Source: an uncultured Clostridium sp. | Lineage (GTDB): Bacteria; Bacillota; Clostridia; TANB77; CAG-508 | Assembly: GCA_905203195.1 (NCBI GenBank) | Contig: CAJKVD010000044.1 | Location: forward strand, 1-6,464 | Reading direction: 5' to 3' | Length of the DNA stretch: 6,464 nucleotides | Shown: positions 1 through 5,541 of the stretch, piece by piece | Position numbering within the stretch: the stretch's first letter is position 1 | Layout of the letters: every line of letters starts with the position of its first letter | The notes under the pieces: model-generated | What the model saw: only the letters and a program-made list of their open reading frames with translations | Told to the model about the DNA's origin: nothing | Database searches by the model: none | Position numbers and translations under genes: made by a program

Positions 1-22
1 TTTATTAGTAGGAGGAAAAATA

Positions 23-286
23 ATGGAAGTTTTAAAAATTTCGTCAAAATCAAATCCAAATTCAGTTGCGGGTGCAATTGCAGGATTAGTAAAAGAATCA
101 AACAGAGCAGAAATGCAAGCAATAGGAGCAGGAGCTTTAAATCAAGCTGTAAAAGCAGTAGCTATAGCAAGAGGCTTTGTAGCACCATCAGGAGTAGACC
201 TAGTTTGTATTCCAGCATTTGCCGAAGTTGAAGTAGAAGGAGAGGATAGAACAGGTATTAAATTGATTGTTGAATCAAGAGCATAG
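23..286 (+). CDS. spoVS: Stage V sporulation protein S (SpoVS)
   Basis: The gene encodes a complete 87-residue protein recognisable as SpoVS along its whole length: an N-terminal MEVLKISSKSNPNSVAGAIA, a central GAGALNQAVKAVAIARGF, and the ending GIKLIVESRA. In Bacillus subtilis SpoVS (86 residues) affects progression to late sporulation, coat assembly and septation. The family is predicted to have an Alba-like nucleic-acid-binding fold, and its molecular function is not established. It is soluble, with no signal peptide or membrane segment. The start is clear: AGGAGG at 10-15 lies 7 bases before the ATG at 23. It is followed at once by its own terminator, so it looks like the last or only gene of its transcript. 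The promoter lies outside the window. The family also occurs in non-sporulators, so it does not prove sporulation here. Confidence 0.96.
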   Translation: MEVLKISSKSNPNSVAGAIAGLVKESNRAEMQAIGAGALNQAVKAVAIARGFVAPSGVDLVCIPAFAEVEVEGEDRTGIKLIVESRA

Positions 287-290
287 ATGT

Positions 291-332
291 AAAAAAGAAG
301 GAGTTTTCTATTTTAGAAAACCTTCTTTTTTT
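291..332 (+). terminator. Rho-independent terminator after spoVS
   Basis: The arms are AAAAAAGAAGG-AG-TTTTCT (291-309) and AGAAAACCTTCTTTTTT (315-331). They pair over 17 base pairs with a two-base AG bulge and a short AT-only loop. The right arm ends in an unbroken T run reaching 332. It begins a few bases after the spoVS stop codon, so it should end the spoVS transcript and separate it from the feo genes. The A run on the left means it could also work weakly on the other strand. Confidence 0.88.
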
Positions 333-368
333 ATATATAAAAAGTGTTACTAAATAAAAAAGTCGAAA

Positions 369-374
369 TATAAT
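369..374 (+). promoter_or_regulatory. Possible -10 box upstream of feoA
   Basis: A perfect TATAAT lies in the 113-base gap between spoVS and feoA. No good -35 hexamer sits 16-18 bases upstream (the best is TTACTA at 347-352). Initiation from this box would start near 381, leaving almost no leader ahead of the feoA GGAGG at 382. The gap is very AT-rich, so chance matches are likely. A promoter is expected somewhere in this gap because the terminator precedes it, but this box is only a candidate. No clear Fur or DtxR-type operator is visible here. Confidence 0.25.
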
Positions 375-399
375 ATAATATGGAGGAATAAAATTTGAT

Positions 400-621
400 A
401 TGAAATTAAATGAGTTAGAAATAAATAAAACAGGTAAAATATTAAAAATAAATTGCCCAAAGGACATAAAACGAAGGTTATTAGACTTAGGCATGATAAA
501 AGGAACAAAAATAACACCTGTATTAATAAGTCCATCAGGAGATCCAAAAGCATTTGATATTAGAGGTACATTAATAGCAATAAGAGAAGAAGATACAAAA
601 TTAATTGATATTTTAGGCTAA
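400..621 (+). CDS. feoA: Ferrous iron transport protein A (FeoA)
   Basis: The product is a 73-residue cytosolic protein of the FeoA family, a single small SH3-like beta-barrel domain. The family signature RRLLDLGMIKGTKI is visible at about residues 25-38, followed by the PSGDPKAFDIRGTLIAIREED stretch in which the second half of the barrel ends. FeoA supports Fe(II) uptake through FeoB, probably by contacting its cytosolic side; the exact role is not settled. GGAGG at 382-386 is 13 bases from the ATG, longer than usual, but no better in-frame start exists. It sits 112 bases upstream of feoB on the same strand, with no conventional terminator in between, so cotranscription is likely. The length is normal for the family. 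Confidence 0.94.
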   Translation: MKLNELEINKTGKILKINCPKDIKRRLLDLGMIKGTKITPVLISPSGDPKAFDIRGTLIAIREEDTKLIDILG

Positions 622-679
622 AAAATTGTAATGATAAATGTTAATGTTTGCTTTGACTAAGTTAGTAATTGTAACCAAA

Positions 680-732
680 AAAAACCTTTTTCATAAAATG
701 ATAATAATAAAACTTTTATGAAGGAGGTTTTT
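680..732 (+). promoter_or_regulatory. Hairpin sequestering the feoB ribosome binding site
   Basis: Bases 680-698 pair with 714-732 in 19 consecutive RNA base pairs around a 15-base loop (699-713). Seventeen are Watson-Crick pairs and two are G-U (U688-G724, U689-G723). The right arm contains the complete feoB Shine-Dalgarno AAGGAGG (721-727) and ends two bases before the ATG, so the folded form should block ribosome entry. The CCUUUUU stretch facing AAGGAGG resembles a fourU RNA-thermometer arrangement. The A run, the GG and the T5 at 728-732 also give it a weak terminator look. The loop begins TGATAAT, which matches one half of a Fur 7-1-7 site, but the other half is poor. The pairing is seen directly; the regulatory role is inferred. 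Confidence 0.6.
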
Positions 733-733
733 C

Positions 734-2560
734 ATGAAAGAAAATTATACAGTAGCACTTGCAGGAAATCCAAATGTCGGAAAATCAACAATTTTTAACA
801 ATTTAACAGGAATGCATCAACATACTGGAAATTGGCCAGGTAAAACAGTAGAAAATGCAACAGGAAAAGCAGTGATTTTTGGAAGAGAATTTTTATTTGT
901 AGATATACCAGGTACATATTCTTTAATGTCACGTTCAGAAGAGGAAAAAATAGCAAGAGATTACATATGTTCAGGAAAAGCTGACGTTACGGTTGTAGTT
1001 GTTGATAGTACATGTTTAGAAAGAAATTTAAATTTAGTATATCAAATTATGGAAATAACAGATAACATAATTGTTTGTGTTAATTTATTAGATGAAGCAA
1101 AAAAGAAAAAAATAAAAATTGATTTTAAAAAATTATCTGAAATTTTGGGTATACCTGTTGTTGGAACAACAGCAAAAAAGAAAAAAACATTAGAGCATTT
1201 AAAAAATGTGATTTATGATGTGTCTATAGGAAAAATAAAATGTACTCCCCAAAATATAGAATATACTGAAAATATAAATGAAGAAGGCAAAGTCGAACAG
1301 GTTTTAAATAGAGCTGAGCAGGTATGCAAAGAAGTGTGTACGTTTCAAGATAAAAATTATAGTAATAGAGATAGAAAAGTAGATAAAATCCTTACTTCTA
1401 AAAAATTTGGAATTCCGATAATGATGTTATTTTTAGCATTAATATTTTGGATAACTATTATAGGAGCAAATTATCCATCAAAAATATTATTTAAATTTTT
1501 TGGATGGATACAGGAAAAACTAATAAATTTTGCTATTGTAGTACATGTGCCAGAATGGCTTTCAAATATGTTAATATTAGGTGTTTATCAAACATTAACA
1601 TGGGTAGTATCTGTAATGTTACCACCTATGGCAATATTTTTTCCACTTTTTACATTTTTAGAAGATTTAGGATATTTGCCAAGAATAGCTTTTAATATGG
1701 ATAAATTTTTTAAAAAGGCATGTTGCACTGGAAAGCAAATGATAACTATGTGTATGGGGTTTGGATGTAATGCTTGTGGTGTAACAGGATGTAGAATAAT
1801 AGATTCACCAAGAGAAAGGTTAATAGCAATATTAACTAATAACTTAGTTCCTTGTAATGGAAGATTTCCTTTTTTAATATCAATAGCTACAATATTTGTG
1901 GCTGGAAGTTATGGAAAGTTTTCTAGCATATTAGCTACATTATGTGTAATAGGTGTTATAATTTTTGGAATATTTTTAACATTAATAATATCCAAAATAC
2001 TTTCCAAAACAATTTTAAAAGGAATGCCATCATCATTTGTTTTGGAATTACCACCATATAGGAAACCACAAATAGGAAAAATTTTGATAAGATCTTTATT
2101 TGATAGAACATTATATGTATTAAAAAGAGCGATAAAAGTGGCAGCACCTGCAGGACTTGTAATTTGGTTAATGGCAAATGTTAATATAAATGGAGATACA
2201 ATATTACAAATAGTTGCGAATTTCTTTGATCCTTTTGCAAGATTGATTGGTTTAGATGGATATATTTTAACAGGATTTGTGTTGGGTATTCCTGCAAATG
2301 AAATAGTATTGCCAATAATTTTAATGTGTTACTTAAAAGCAAAAACATTAACTAATATGGAAGATACTTTTGCTGTAGGTGAAATTTTAAAACAAAATGG
2401 ATGGAATATATTAACTGCTATAAATGTTATGATTTTTACTGTTTTGCACTTTCCATGTACAACAACTTTGTTAACAATAAAGAAAGAAACAGGTAAATGG
2501 AAATGGGTTGGTTTGGCGTTTTTAATACGACAATTTGCGGAATTTTGGTTTGTTTTGTAA
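734..2560 (+). CDS. feoB: Ferrous iron transporter FeoB, probable frameshift at the C-terminus
   Basis: As read, this is a 608-residue inner-membrane Fe(II) transporter. The N-terminal G-protein domain shows G1 GNPNVGKS (11-18), the switch region around TGNWPGKTVE (31-40), G3 DIPG (57-60) and G4 NLLD (117-120). A helical linker (about 165-220) precedes the membrane part, which starts near residue 226. The two gate regions belong to the clostridial-type variant: GCNACGVTGCR (344-354) with VPCNGRFP (372-379), and GIPANEI (518-524). FPCTTTLLTIKKETG (573-587) is also conserved. The last ten residues (RQFAEFWFVL) do not fit the family. A hydrophobic continuation in the -1 frame does, which suggests loss of one base near 2528. 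The intact product would be 618 residues. AAGGAGG at 721-727 gives the ATG at 734, but lies inside a hairpin. No FeoC or Cys-rich accessory gene follows. Confidence 0.93.
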   Translation: MKENYTVALAGNPNVGKSTIFNNLTGMHQHTGNWPGKTVENATGKAVIFGREFLFVDIPGTYSLMSRSEEEKIARDYICSGKADVTVVVVDSTCLERNLNLVYQIMEITDNIIVCVNLLDEAKKKKIKIDFKKLSEILGIPVVGTTAKKKKTLEHLKNVIYDVSIGKIKCTPQNIEYTENINEEGKVEQVLNRAEQVCKEVCTFQDKNYSNRDRKVDKILTSKKFGIPIMMLFLALIFWITIIGANYPSKILFKFFGWIQEKLINFAIVVHVPEWLSNMLILGVYQTLTWVVSVMLPPMAIFFPLFTFLEDLGYLPRIAFNMDKFFKKACCTGKQMITMCMGFGCNACGVTGCRIIDSPRERLIAILTNNLVPCNGRFPFLISIATIFVAGSYGKFSSILATLCVIGVIIFGIFLTLIISKILSKTILKGMPSSFVLELPPYRKPQIGKILIRSLFDRTLYVLKRAIKVAAPAGLVIWLMANVNINGDTILQIVANFFDPFARLIGLDGYILTGFVLGIPANEIVLPIILMCYLKAKTLTNMEDTFAVGEILKQNGWNILTAINVMIFTVLHFPCTTTLLTIKKETGKWKWVGLAFLIRQFAEFWFVL

Positions 2561-2589
2561 CAAATTGTATTTACGTAATGTGTTTGTAA
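2528..2589 (+). other. feoB: Displaced C-terminal coding segment of feoB (-1 frame)
   Basis: After ATA at 2525-2527, adding a single C would turn CGA into CCG ACA and continue as P-TICGILVCFVTNCIYVMCL, with a TAA stop at 2587-2589. This reads as the expected final membrane helix of FeoB, including the Pro-Thr that commonly opens it. The frame used without the addition gives RQFAEFWFVL and stops at 2558-2560. The simplest explanation is a one-base deletion (CC to C), either a true mutation or a sequencing or assembly error. A shift of the ribosome by -1 at G-TTT-TTA (2518-2524) would reach the same frame, but the heptamer is not canonical and no downstream stimulator is evident. Confidence 0.65.
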
Positions 2590-2614
2590 TTAAGTTGTAA
2601 CAAATTTGTAACAA
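2555..2614. repeat. Cluster of TTGTAACAA repeats downstream of feoB
   Basis: The 9-mer TTGTAACAA, itself a 4-1-4 palindrome (TTGT-A-ACAA), occurs exactly at 2555-2563, 2595-2603 and 2606-2614. Related copies are TTGTATTTA at 2565 and TTGTAATTA at 2584. The last three copies start at 2584, 2595 and 2606, a period of 11 bases, close to one helical turn. The first exact copy overlaps the feoB stop. In an AT-rich genome part of this can be chance, and the same 9-mer also occurs inside nrdD, so function is uncertain. Confidence 0.5.
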
Positions 2615-2615
2615 C
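2594..2615. promoter_or_regulatory. 22-bp near-perfect dyad, possible operator
   Basis: This segment equals its own reverse complement at 20 of 22 positions and is centred on the perfect palindrome ACAAATTTGT (2600-2609). The two mismatches lie symmetrically at 2599 and 2610. With no loop it cannot form a normal RNA hairpin, so a DNA site for a dimeric regulator is the better guess. It does not match the NrdR, Rex or Fur consensus well. It lies between feoB and the terminator at 2662, so which gene it would control is unclear. Confidence 0.4.
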
Positions 2616-2661
2616 AGGCAAAATCTTAGAAACAAGCAAAGTGTAAAATTTAAAAAAAGCT

Positions 2662-2705
2662 AGAGCCATAATCTGTTGCTTTTGCAACAGATTATGGCTC
2701 TTTTT
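2662..2705 (+). terminator. Strong intrinsic terminator between feoB and nrdD
   Basis: The arms at 2662-2679 and 2684-2701 are perfectly complementary over 18 base pairs with a TTTT loop, followed by a T run to 2705. A run of A's (2652-2658) lies upstream. It should end the feoAB transcript and keep it apart from nrdD, whose likely -10 box begins only five bases after the T run. Because the sequence is symmetrical it could also stop transcription from the other direction, although no such gene is present here. Confidence 0.9.
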
Positions 2706-2709
2706 CGTG

Positions 2710-2715
2710 TATAAT
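2710..2715 (+). promoter_or_regulatory. Probable -10 box of the nrdDG promoter
   Basis: A perfect TATAAT follows the terminator directly and precedes nrdD by 64 bases, giving a predicted start near 2722 and a leader of about 58 bases. The -35 is weak: the window 17 bases upstream (2687-2692) falls in the terminator arm and reads ACAGAT, while TTGCAA at 2682 is too far away. A promoter is required here because the terminator isolates nrdDG from feoB, so position supports the call more than motif quality does. Confidence 0.45.
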
Positions 2716-2742
2716 AGAGATATCGAATTTAGAAATAAATTG

Positions 2743-2758
2743 AATTGATATATAGTGA
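2743..2758. promoter_or_regulatory. Possible NrdR-box-like half site
   Basis: AATTGATATATAGTGA matches the NrdR box consensus ACACTATATATAGTGT at 11 of 16 positions. The right half (ATATATAGTG) is nearly complete and the left half is poor. NrdR boxes normally come in pairs about 31 bases apart. The segment one such step upstream (2712-2727, overlapping the TATAAT) matches weakly. NrdR control of nrd genes is well established in bacteria and the location in the nrdD leader is suitable, but the motif is AT-rich and may be chance. Confidence 0.25.
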
Positions 2759-2762
2759 ATGG

Positions 2763-2770
2763 AAAGGAGA
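2763..2770 (+). promoter_or_regulatory. nrdD ribosome binding site, decides the start codon
   Basis: AAAGGAGA is the only good Shine-Dalgarno here and lies 9 bases before the ATG at 2780. An earlier in-frame ATG at 2759 would put this site inside the coding region and has no ribosome binding site of its own. Starting at 2780 also gives the typical NrdD beginning MKIIKRDGTIVEYD. Confidence 0.85.
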
Positions 2771-2779
2771 TTACACGAA

Positions 2780-4939
2780 ATGAAGATTATTAAAAGGGAT
2801 GGAACAATAGTTGAATATGATCCAGAAAAAATAAGAGTGGCAATTGGAAAAGCTAATAAAGAGGTAGCTAAAAAAGAAAGAGCAACAGATGAGGATATAG
2901 ATAATATTATTGCATATATTGAAGATTTAAAAAAAGCTAGAATATTAGTTGAAGATATTCAAGATATAATAGAAAAAAAATTAATGGAAATAGGAAGATA
3001 TCAGTTAGCTAAACAATATATTACATATAGATATACAAGAGCATTAGTTAGAAAAGCTAATACAACAGATCAATCTATAAAAGAATTGATAGATGGAGAA
3101 AGTGAATATTGGAATACAGAAAACTCAAATAAAAATGCAAAAGTTGTAACAACTCAAAGAGATTATTTGGCTGGAATTACAAGTACAGATATAACAAGAA
3201 GATTTTTACTACCAGAAGATATAGTAAAAGCACATGACGAAGGAATTATACATTTTCATGATGCAGATTATTTTGCACAAAATGCATTACACAATTGCGA
3301 TTTGGTAAATTTGGAAGATATGTTACAAAATGGTACAAGTATAAATGGTGTAATGATAGAAAAACCACATAGATTTTTAACAGCAATGACTATTGCAACA
3401 CAAATTATAACAGCAGTAAATTCAAGTCAATATGGTGGTGTAACTGTTACTATGACACATTTGGCACCATTTGTAAGAGAAAGCTATAAGAGATTTTTAA
3501 AGAAATATGAAGATAGAAATTTCTCAAAAGAAGATTGCGAAAAATATGCAAAAGAAGATTTGAAAAAAGAAGTAAAAGATGGTGTACAAACATTTCAATA
3601 TCAAATTAATTCTATGACAACAACAAATGGACAAGCTCCTTTCTTAAGTGTTTGCTTATATTTAGGTGAAACAGAAGAGTATAAAGAAGAATTGGCAATG
3701 ATTATAGAAGAGGTTTTGAAACAAAGAATTTTAGGAATGAAAAATGAAAAAGGTGTATTTATAACACCAGCCTTTCCAAAGTTGCTATATGTATTGGAAG
3801 AGGATAATATACATGAAGACAGTAAATACTGGTATTTAACAGAATTGGCTGCAAAATGTACTGCAAAAAGAATGGTGCCAGATTATATTTCAGAAAAGAA
3901 AATGTTAGAACTAAAGATAGATAAAAATGGAGAAGGACATTGTTATCCATGTATGGGATGTAGATCATTCTTAACTCCTTATGTTGATCCAAAAACTAAT
4001 AAACCTAAATATTATGGAAGATTTAATCAAGGTGTTGTAACAATAAATTTAGTAGATGCAGCATTATCATCTGGAAAAGACATGAAAAAATTCTGGAAAA
4101 TTTTTGATGAAAGACTTGAATTATGCCATAAAGCTTTAAAAATAAGACATGAGAGGTTAAGTAAGGCAACAAGTGATGTAGCACCAATACTATGGCAACA
4201 TGGAGCATTAGCAAGATTGAAAAAAGGTGAAAGCATACATCCATTATTACATGGTGGATATTCTACATTGTCTTTAGGTTATGCCGGATTATATGAGTGT
4301 GTTAAATATATGACAGGTCATAGCCATACAGATAATGGTGATGGAAAAGAATTTGCACTAGAGGTTATGCAAAAATTAAATGATAAATGCAAAGAATGGA
4401 AAGAACAAGAAGATATAGATTATAGTGTTTATGGAACACCAATTGAGTCAACAACATATAAATTTGCAAAATGTTTAAGAAAAAGATTTGGAAAAATTAA
4501 AGGAATTACAGATAGAGATTATATTACAAATTCTTATCATGTGCCAGTATTTGAAGAGATAGATGCTTTTTCTAAATTAAAATTGGAAAGTGAATTCCAA
4601 CAATTGAGTCCAGGTGGAGCAATTTCTTATGTAGAAACTCCTAATTTACAAGATAACTTGGAAGTTGTTTTACAAATTATTAAATTTATTTATAATAATA
4701 TTATGTATGCAGAATTGAATACAAAATCAGATTATTGCCAAAAATGTGGATATGATGGGGAAATATTGATTGATGATAATCTTGAGTGGTATTGTCCAAA
4801 TTGTGGTAATAGAGATCATGATACTTTGAATGTGGCTAGAAGAACATGTGGATATATTGGAAGTAATTTCTGGAATAAGGGACGTACACAAGAGATTAAA
4901 GAGAGAGTGTTACATATTGATAATAAAGATGATGAATAA
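2780..4939 (+). CDS. nrdD: Anaerobic (class III) ribonucleoside-triphosphate reductase
   Basis: This complete 719-residue glycyl radical enzyme reduces ribonucleoside triphosphates to deoxy forms in the absence of oxygen. An N-terminal ATP-cone (about 3-92, opening KRDGTIVEYDPEKI) is the allosteric activity domain. The catalytic barrel carries HNCDLVN with Cys173 and GHCYPCMGCRSF with Cys388, Cys391 and Cys394. Cys173 and one of the latter group should be the active-site cysteines of the family. The C-terminus holds a zinc site, CQKC (653-656) and CPNC (672-675), followed by RRTCGYIG, where Gly691 is the expected radical glycine. The ending GRTQEIKERVLHI is typical. It is followed 37 bases later by its activase gene. 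Length and motifs are intact. Whether formate or a thioredoxin-type donor supplies the electrons was not resolved from the sequence. Confidence 0.97.
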   Translation: MKIIKRDGTIVEYDPEKIRVAIGKANKEVAKKERATDEDIDNIIAYIEDLKKARILVEDIQDIIEKKLMEIGRYQLAKQYITYRYTRALVRKANTTDQSIKELIDGESEYWNTENSNKNAKVVTTQRDYLAGITSTDITRRFLLPEDIVKAHDEGIIHFHDADYFAQNALHNCDLVNLEDMLQNGTSINGVMIEKPHRFLTAMTIATQIITAVNSSQYGGVTVTMTHLAPFVRESYKRFLKKYEDRNFSKEDCEKYAKEDLKKEVKDGVQTFQYQINSMTTTNGQAPFLSVCLYLGETEEYKEELAMIIEEVLKQRILGMKNEKGVFITPAFPKLLYVLEEDNIHEDSKYWYLTELAAKCTAKRMVPDYISEKKMLELKIDKNGEGHCYPCMGCRSFLTPYVDPKTNKPKYYGRFNQGVVTINLVDAALSSGKDMKKFWKIFDERLELCHKALKIRHERLSKATSDVAPILWQHGALARLKKGESIHPLLHGGYSTLSLGYAGLYECVKYMTGHSHTDNGDGKEFALEVMQKLNDKCKEWKEQEDIDYSVYGTPIESTTYKFAKCLRKRFGKIKGITDRDYITNSYHVPVFEEIDAFSKLKLESEFQQLSPGGAISYVETPNLQDNLEVVLQIIKFIYNNIMYAELNTKSDYCQKCGYDGEILIDDNLEWYCPNCGNRDHDTLNVARRTCGYIGSNFWNKGRTQEIKERVLHIDNKDDE

Positions 4940-4976
4940 TGTCCACAGATATAAAAAATGAAGGAAGAGATTGAAA

Positions 4977-5465
4977 ATGAGATATAATAAAATTAGAAAA
5001 ATGGATATATCAGATGGACCAGGGGTTAGAGTGTCTATATTTATGCAGGGTTGTACATTTAATTGTAAAAATTGTTTTAATCCGGAAACACATGATTTTA
5101 ATGGTGGTAAAGAATTTACAGATGGCACAATAGATAGAGTATTAGAATTATGTGAAAATGAGAATGTAGAGGGGCTTTCTATTTTAGGTGGTGAGCCAAT
5201 GAATCCTAAAAATATTGAGGGAACAACTAGACTTGCAAAGGCTTTTAAGCAAAAATTTCCTAATAAAAATTTATGGGCTTGGTCAGGTTTTAAATTTGAT
5301 AAAGATTTAAAAGATAAAGAAGTTGTAAAATATTTAGATGTTTTGGTTGATGGTCAATATATGGATGAGTTGCATAATCCTAAATTGAAATGGAAAGGTT
5401 CATCTAATCAAAGAGTTATTGATGTGCAAGAAAGTTTAAAAGAAAATAAGGTTGTATTAATTTAA
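4977..5465 (+). CDS. nrdG: Anaerobic ribonucleotide reductase activating protein (radical SAM)
   Basis: The gene encodes a 162-residue cytosolic radical SAM enzyme that uses a [4Fe-4S] cluster and S-adenosylmethionine to create the glycyl radical on NrdD. Visible features are MRYNKIRKMDISDGPGVRVS at the start, the cluster motif CTFNCKNC (Cys26, Cys30, Cys33) followed by FNPETHDF, and GGEP (71-74), which contacts SAM. The length is normal for NrdG. A TTG at 4971 lies two codons upstream in frame. The ATG at 4977 is preferred because AAGGAAGAGA (4961-4970) is better spaced from it and it gives the usual family N-terminus. The gene sits 37 bases after nrdD, with no terminator or promoter between them, so the two are probably cotranscribed; a hairpin terminator follows. 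Confidence 0.96.
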   Translation: MRYNKIRKMDISDGPGVRVSIFMQGCTFNCKNCFNPETHDFNGGKEFTDGTIDRVLELCENENVEGLSILGGEPMNPKNIEGTTRLAKAFKQKFPNKNLWAWSGFKFDKDLKDKEVVKYLDVLVDGQYMDELHNPKLKWKGSSNQRVIDVQESLKENKVVLI

Positions 5466-5471
5466 GCATAT

Positions 5472-5502
5472 AAAAATCTTCCGGCTTAACCGGAGGATTT
5501 TT
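5472..5502. terminator. Bidirectional terminator between nrdG and the carboxypeptidase gene
   Basis: Bases 5472-5484 pair with 5490-5502 over 13 base pairs (one G-T) around a CTTAA loop. The core is TCCGG/CCGGA, flanked by five A's on the left and five T's on the right. It starts six bases after the nrdG stop and lies about 40 bases beyond the stop of the gene on the opposite strand. Its T run serves either direction, so it is well placed to end both convergent transcripts. Confidence 0.9.
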
Positions 5503-5541
5503 ATTGTGTGTTATAAATGTTTTATGTTTGTTTTGTTCTTC

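Noticed and set aside
653..658. TTGACT as a -35 box for a separate feoB promoter
   Set aside because: No acceptable -10 hexamer lies 16-18 bases downstream; the sequence there is CCAAAAAAAA.
699..713. Fur box in the feoA-feoB gap
   Set aside because: TGATAAT matches one half of the 7-1-7 consensus, but the other half (ATAAAAC) matches poorly, and such matches are cheap in this base composition.
1956..2177. Opposite-strand open frames inside feoB and nrdD
   Set aside because: They lie within clearly coding DNA, are Leu/Phe-rich by-products of AT-rich codons, and lack recognisable domains.
2584..2603. Rex operator (TTGTTAA-N4-TTAACAA)
   Set aside because: Only the outer TTGT matches; the second half fails at most positions.
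2759..2779. Earlier ATG as the nrdD start, adding MERRLHE
   Set aside because: The Shine-Dalgarno AAAGGAGA lies inside this stretch, and the family N-terminus begins at the ATG at 2780.
4971..4976. TTG start for nrdG, two codons upstream of the ATG
   Set aside because: It is too close to the ribosome binding site, and the normal NrdG N-terminus begins at the ATG at 4977.
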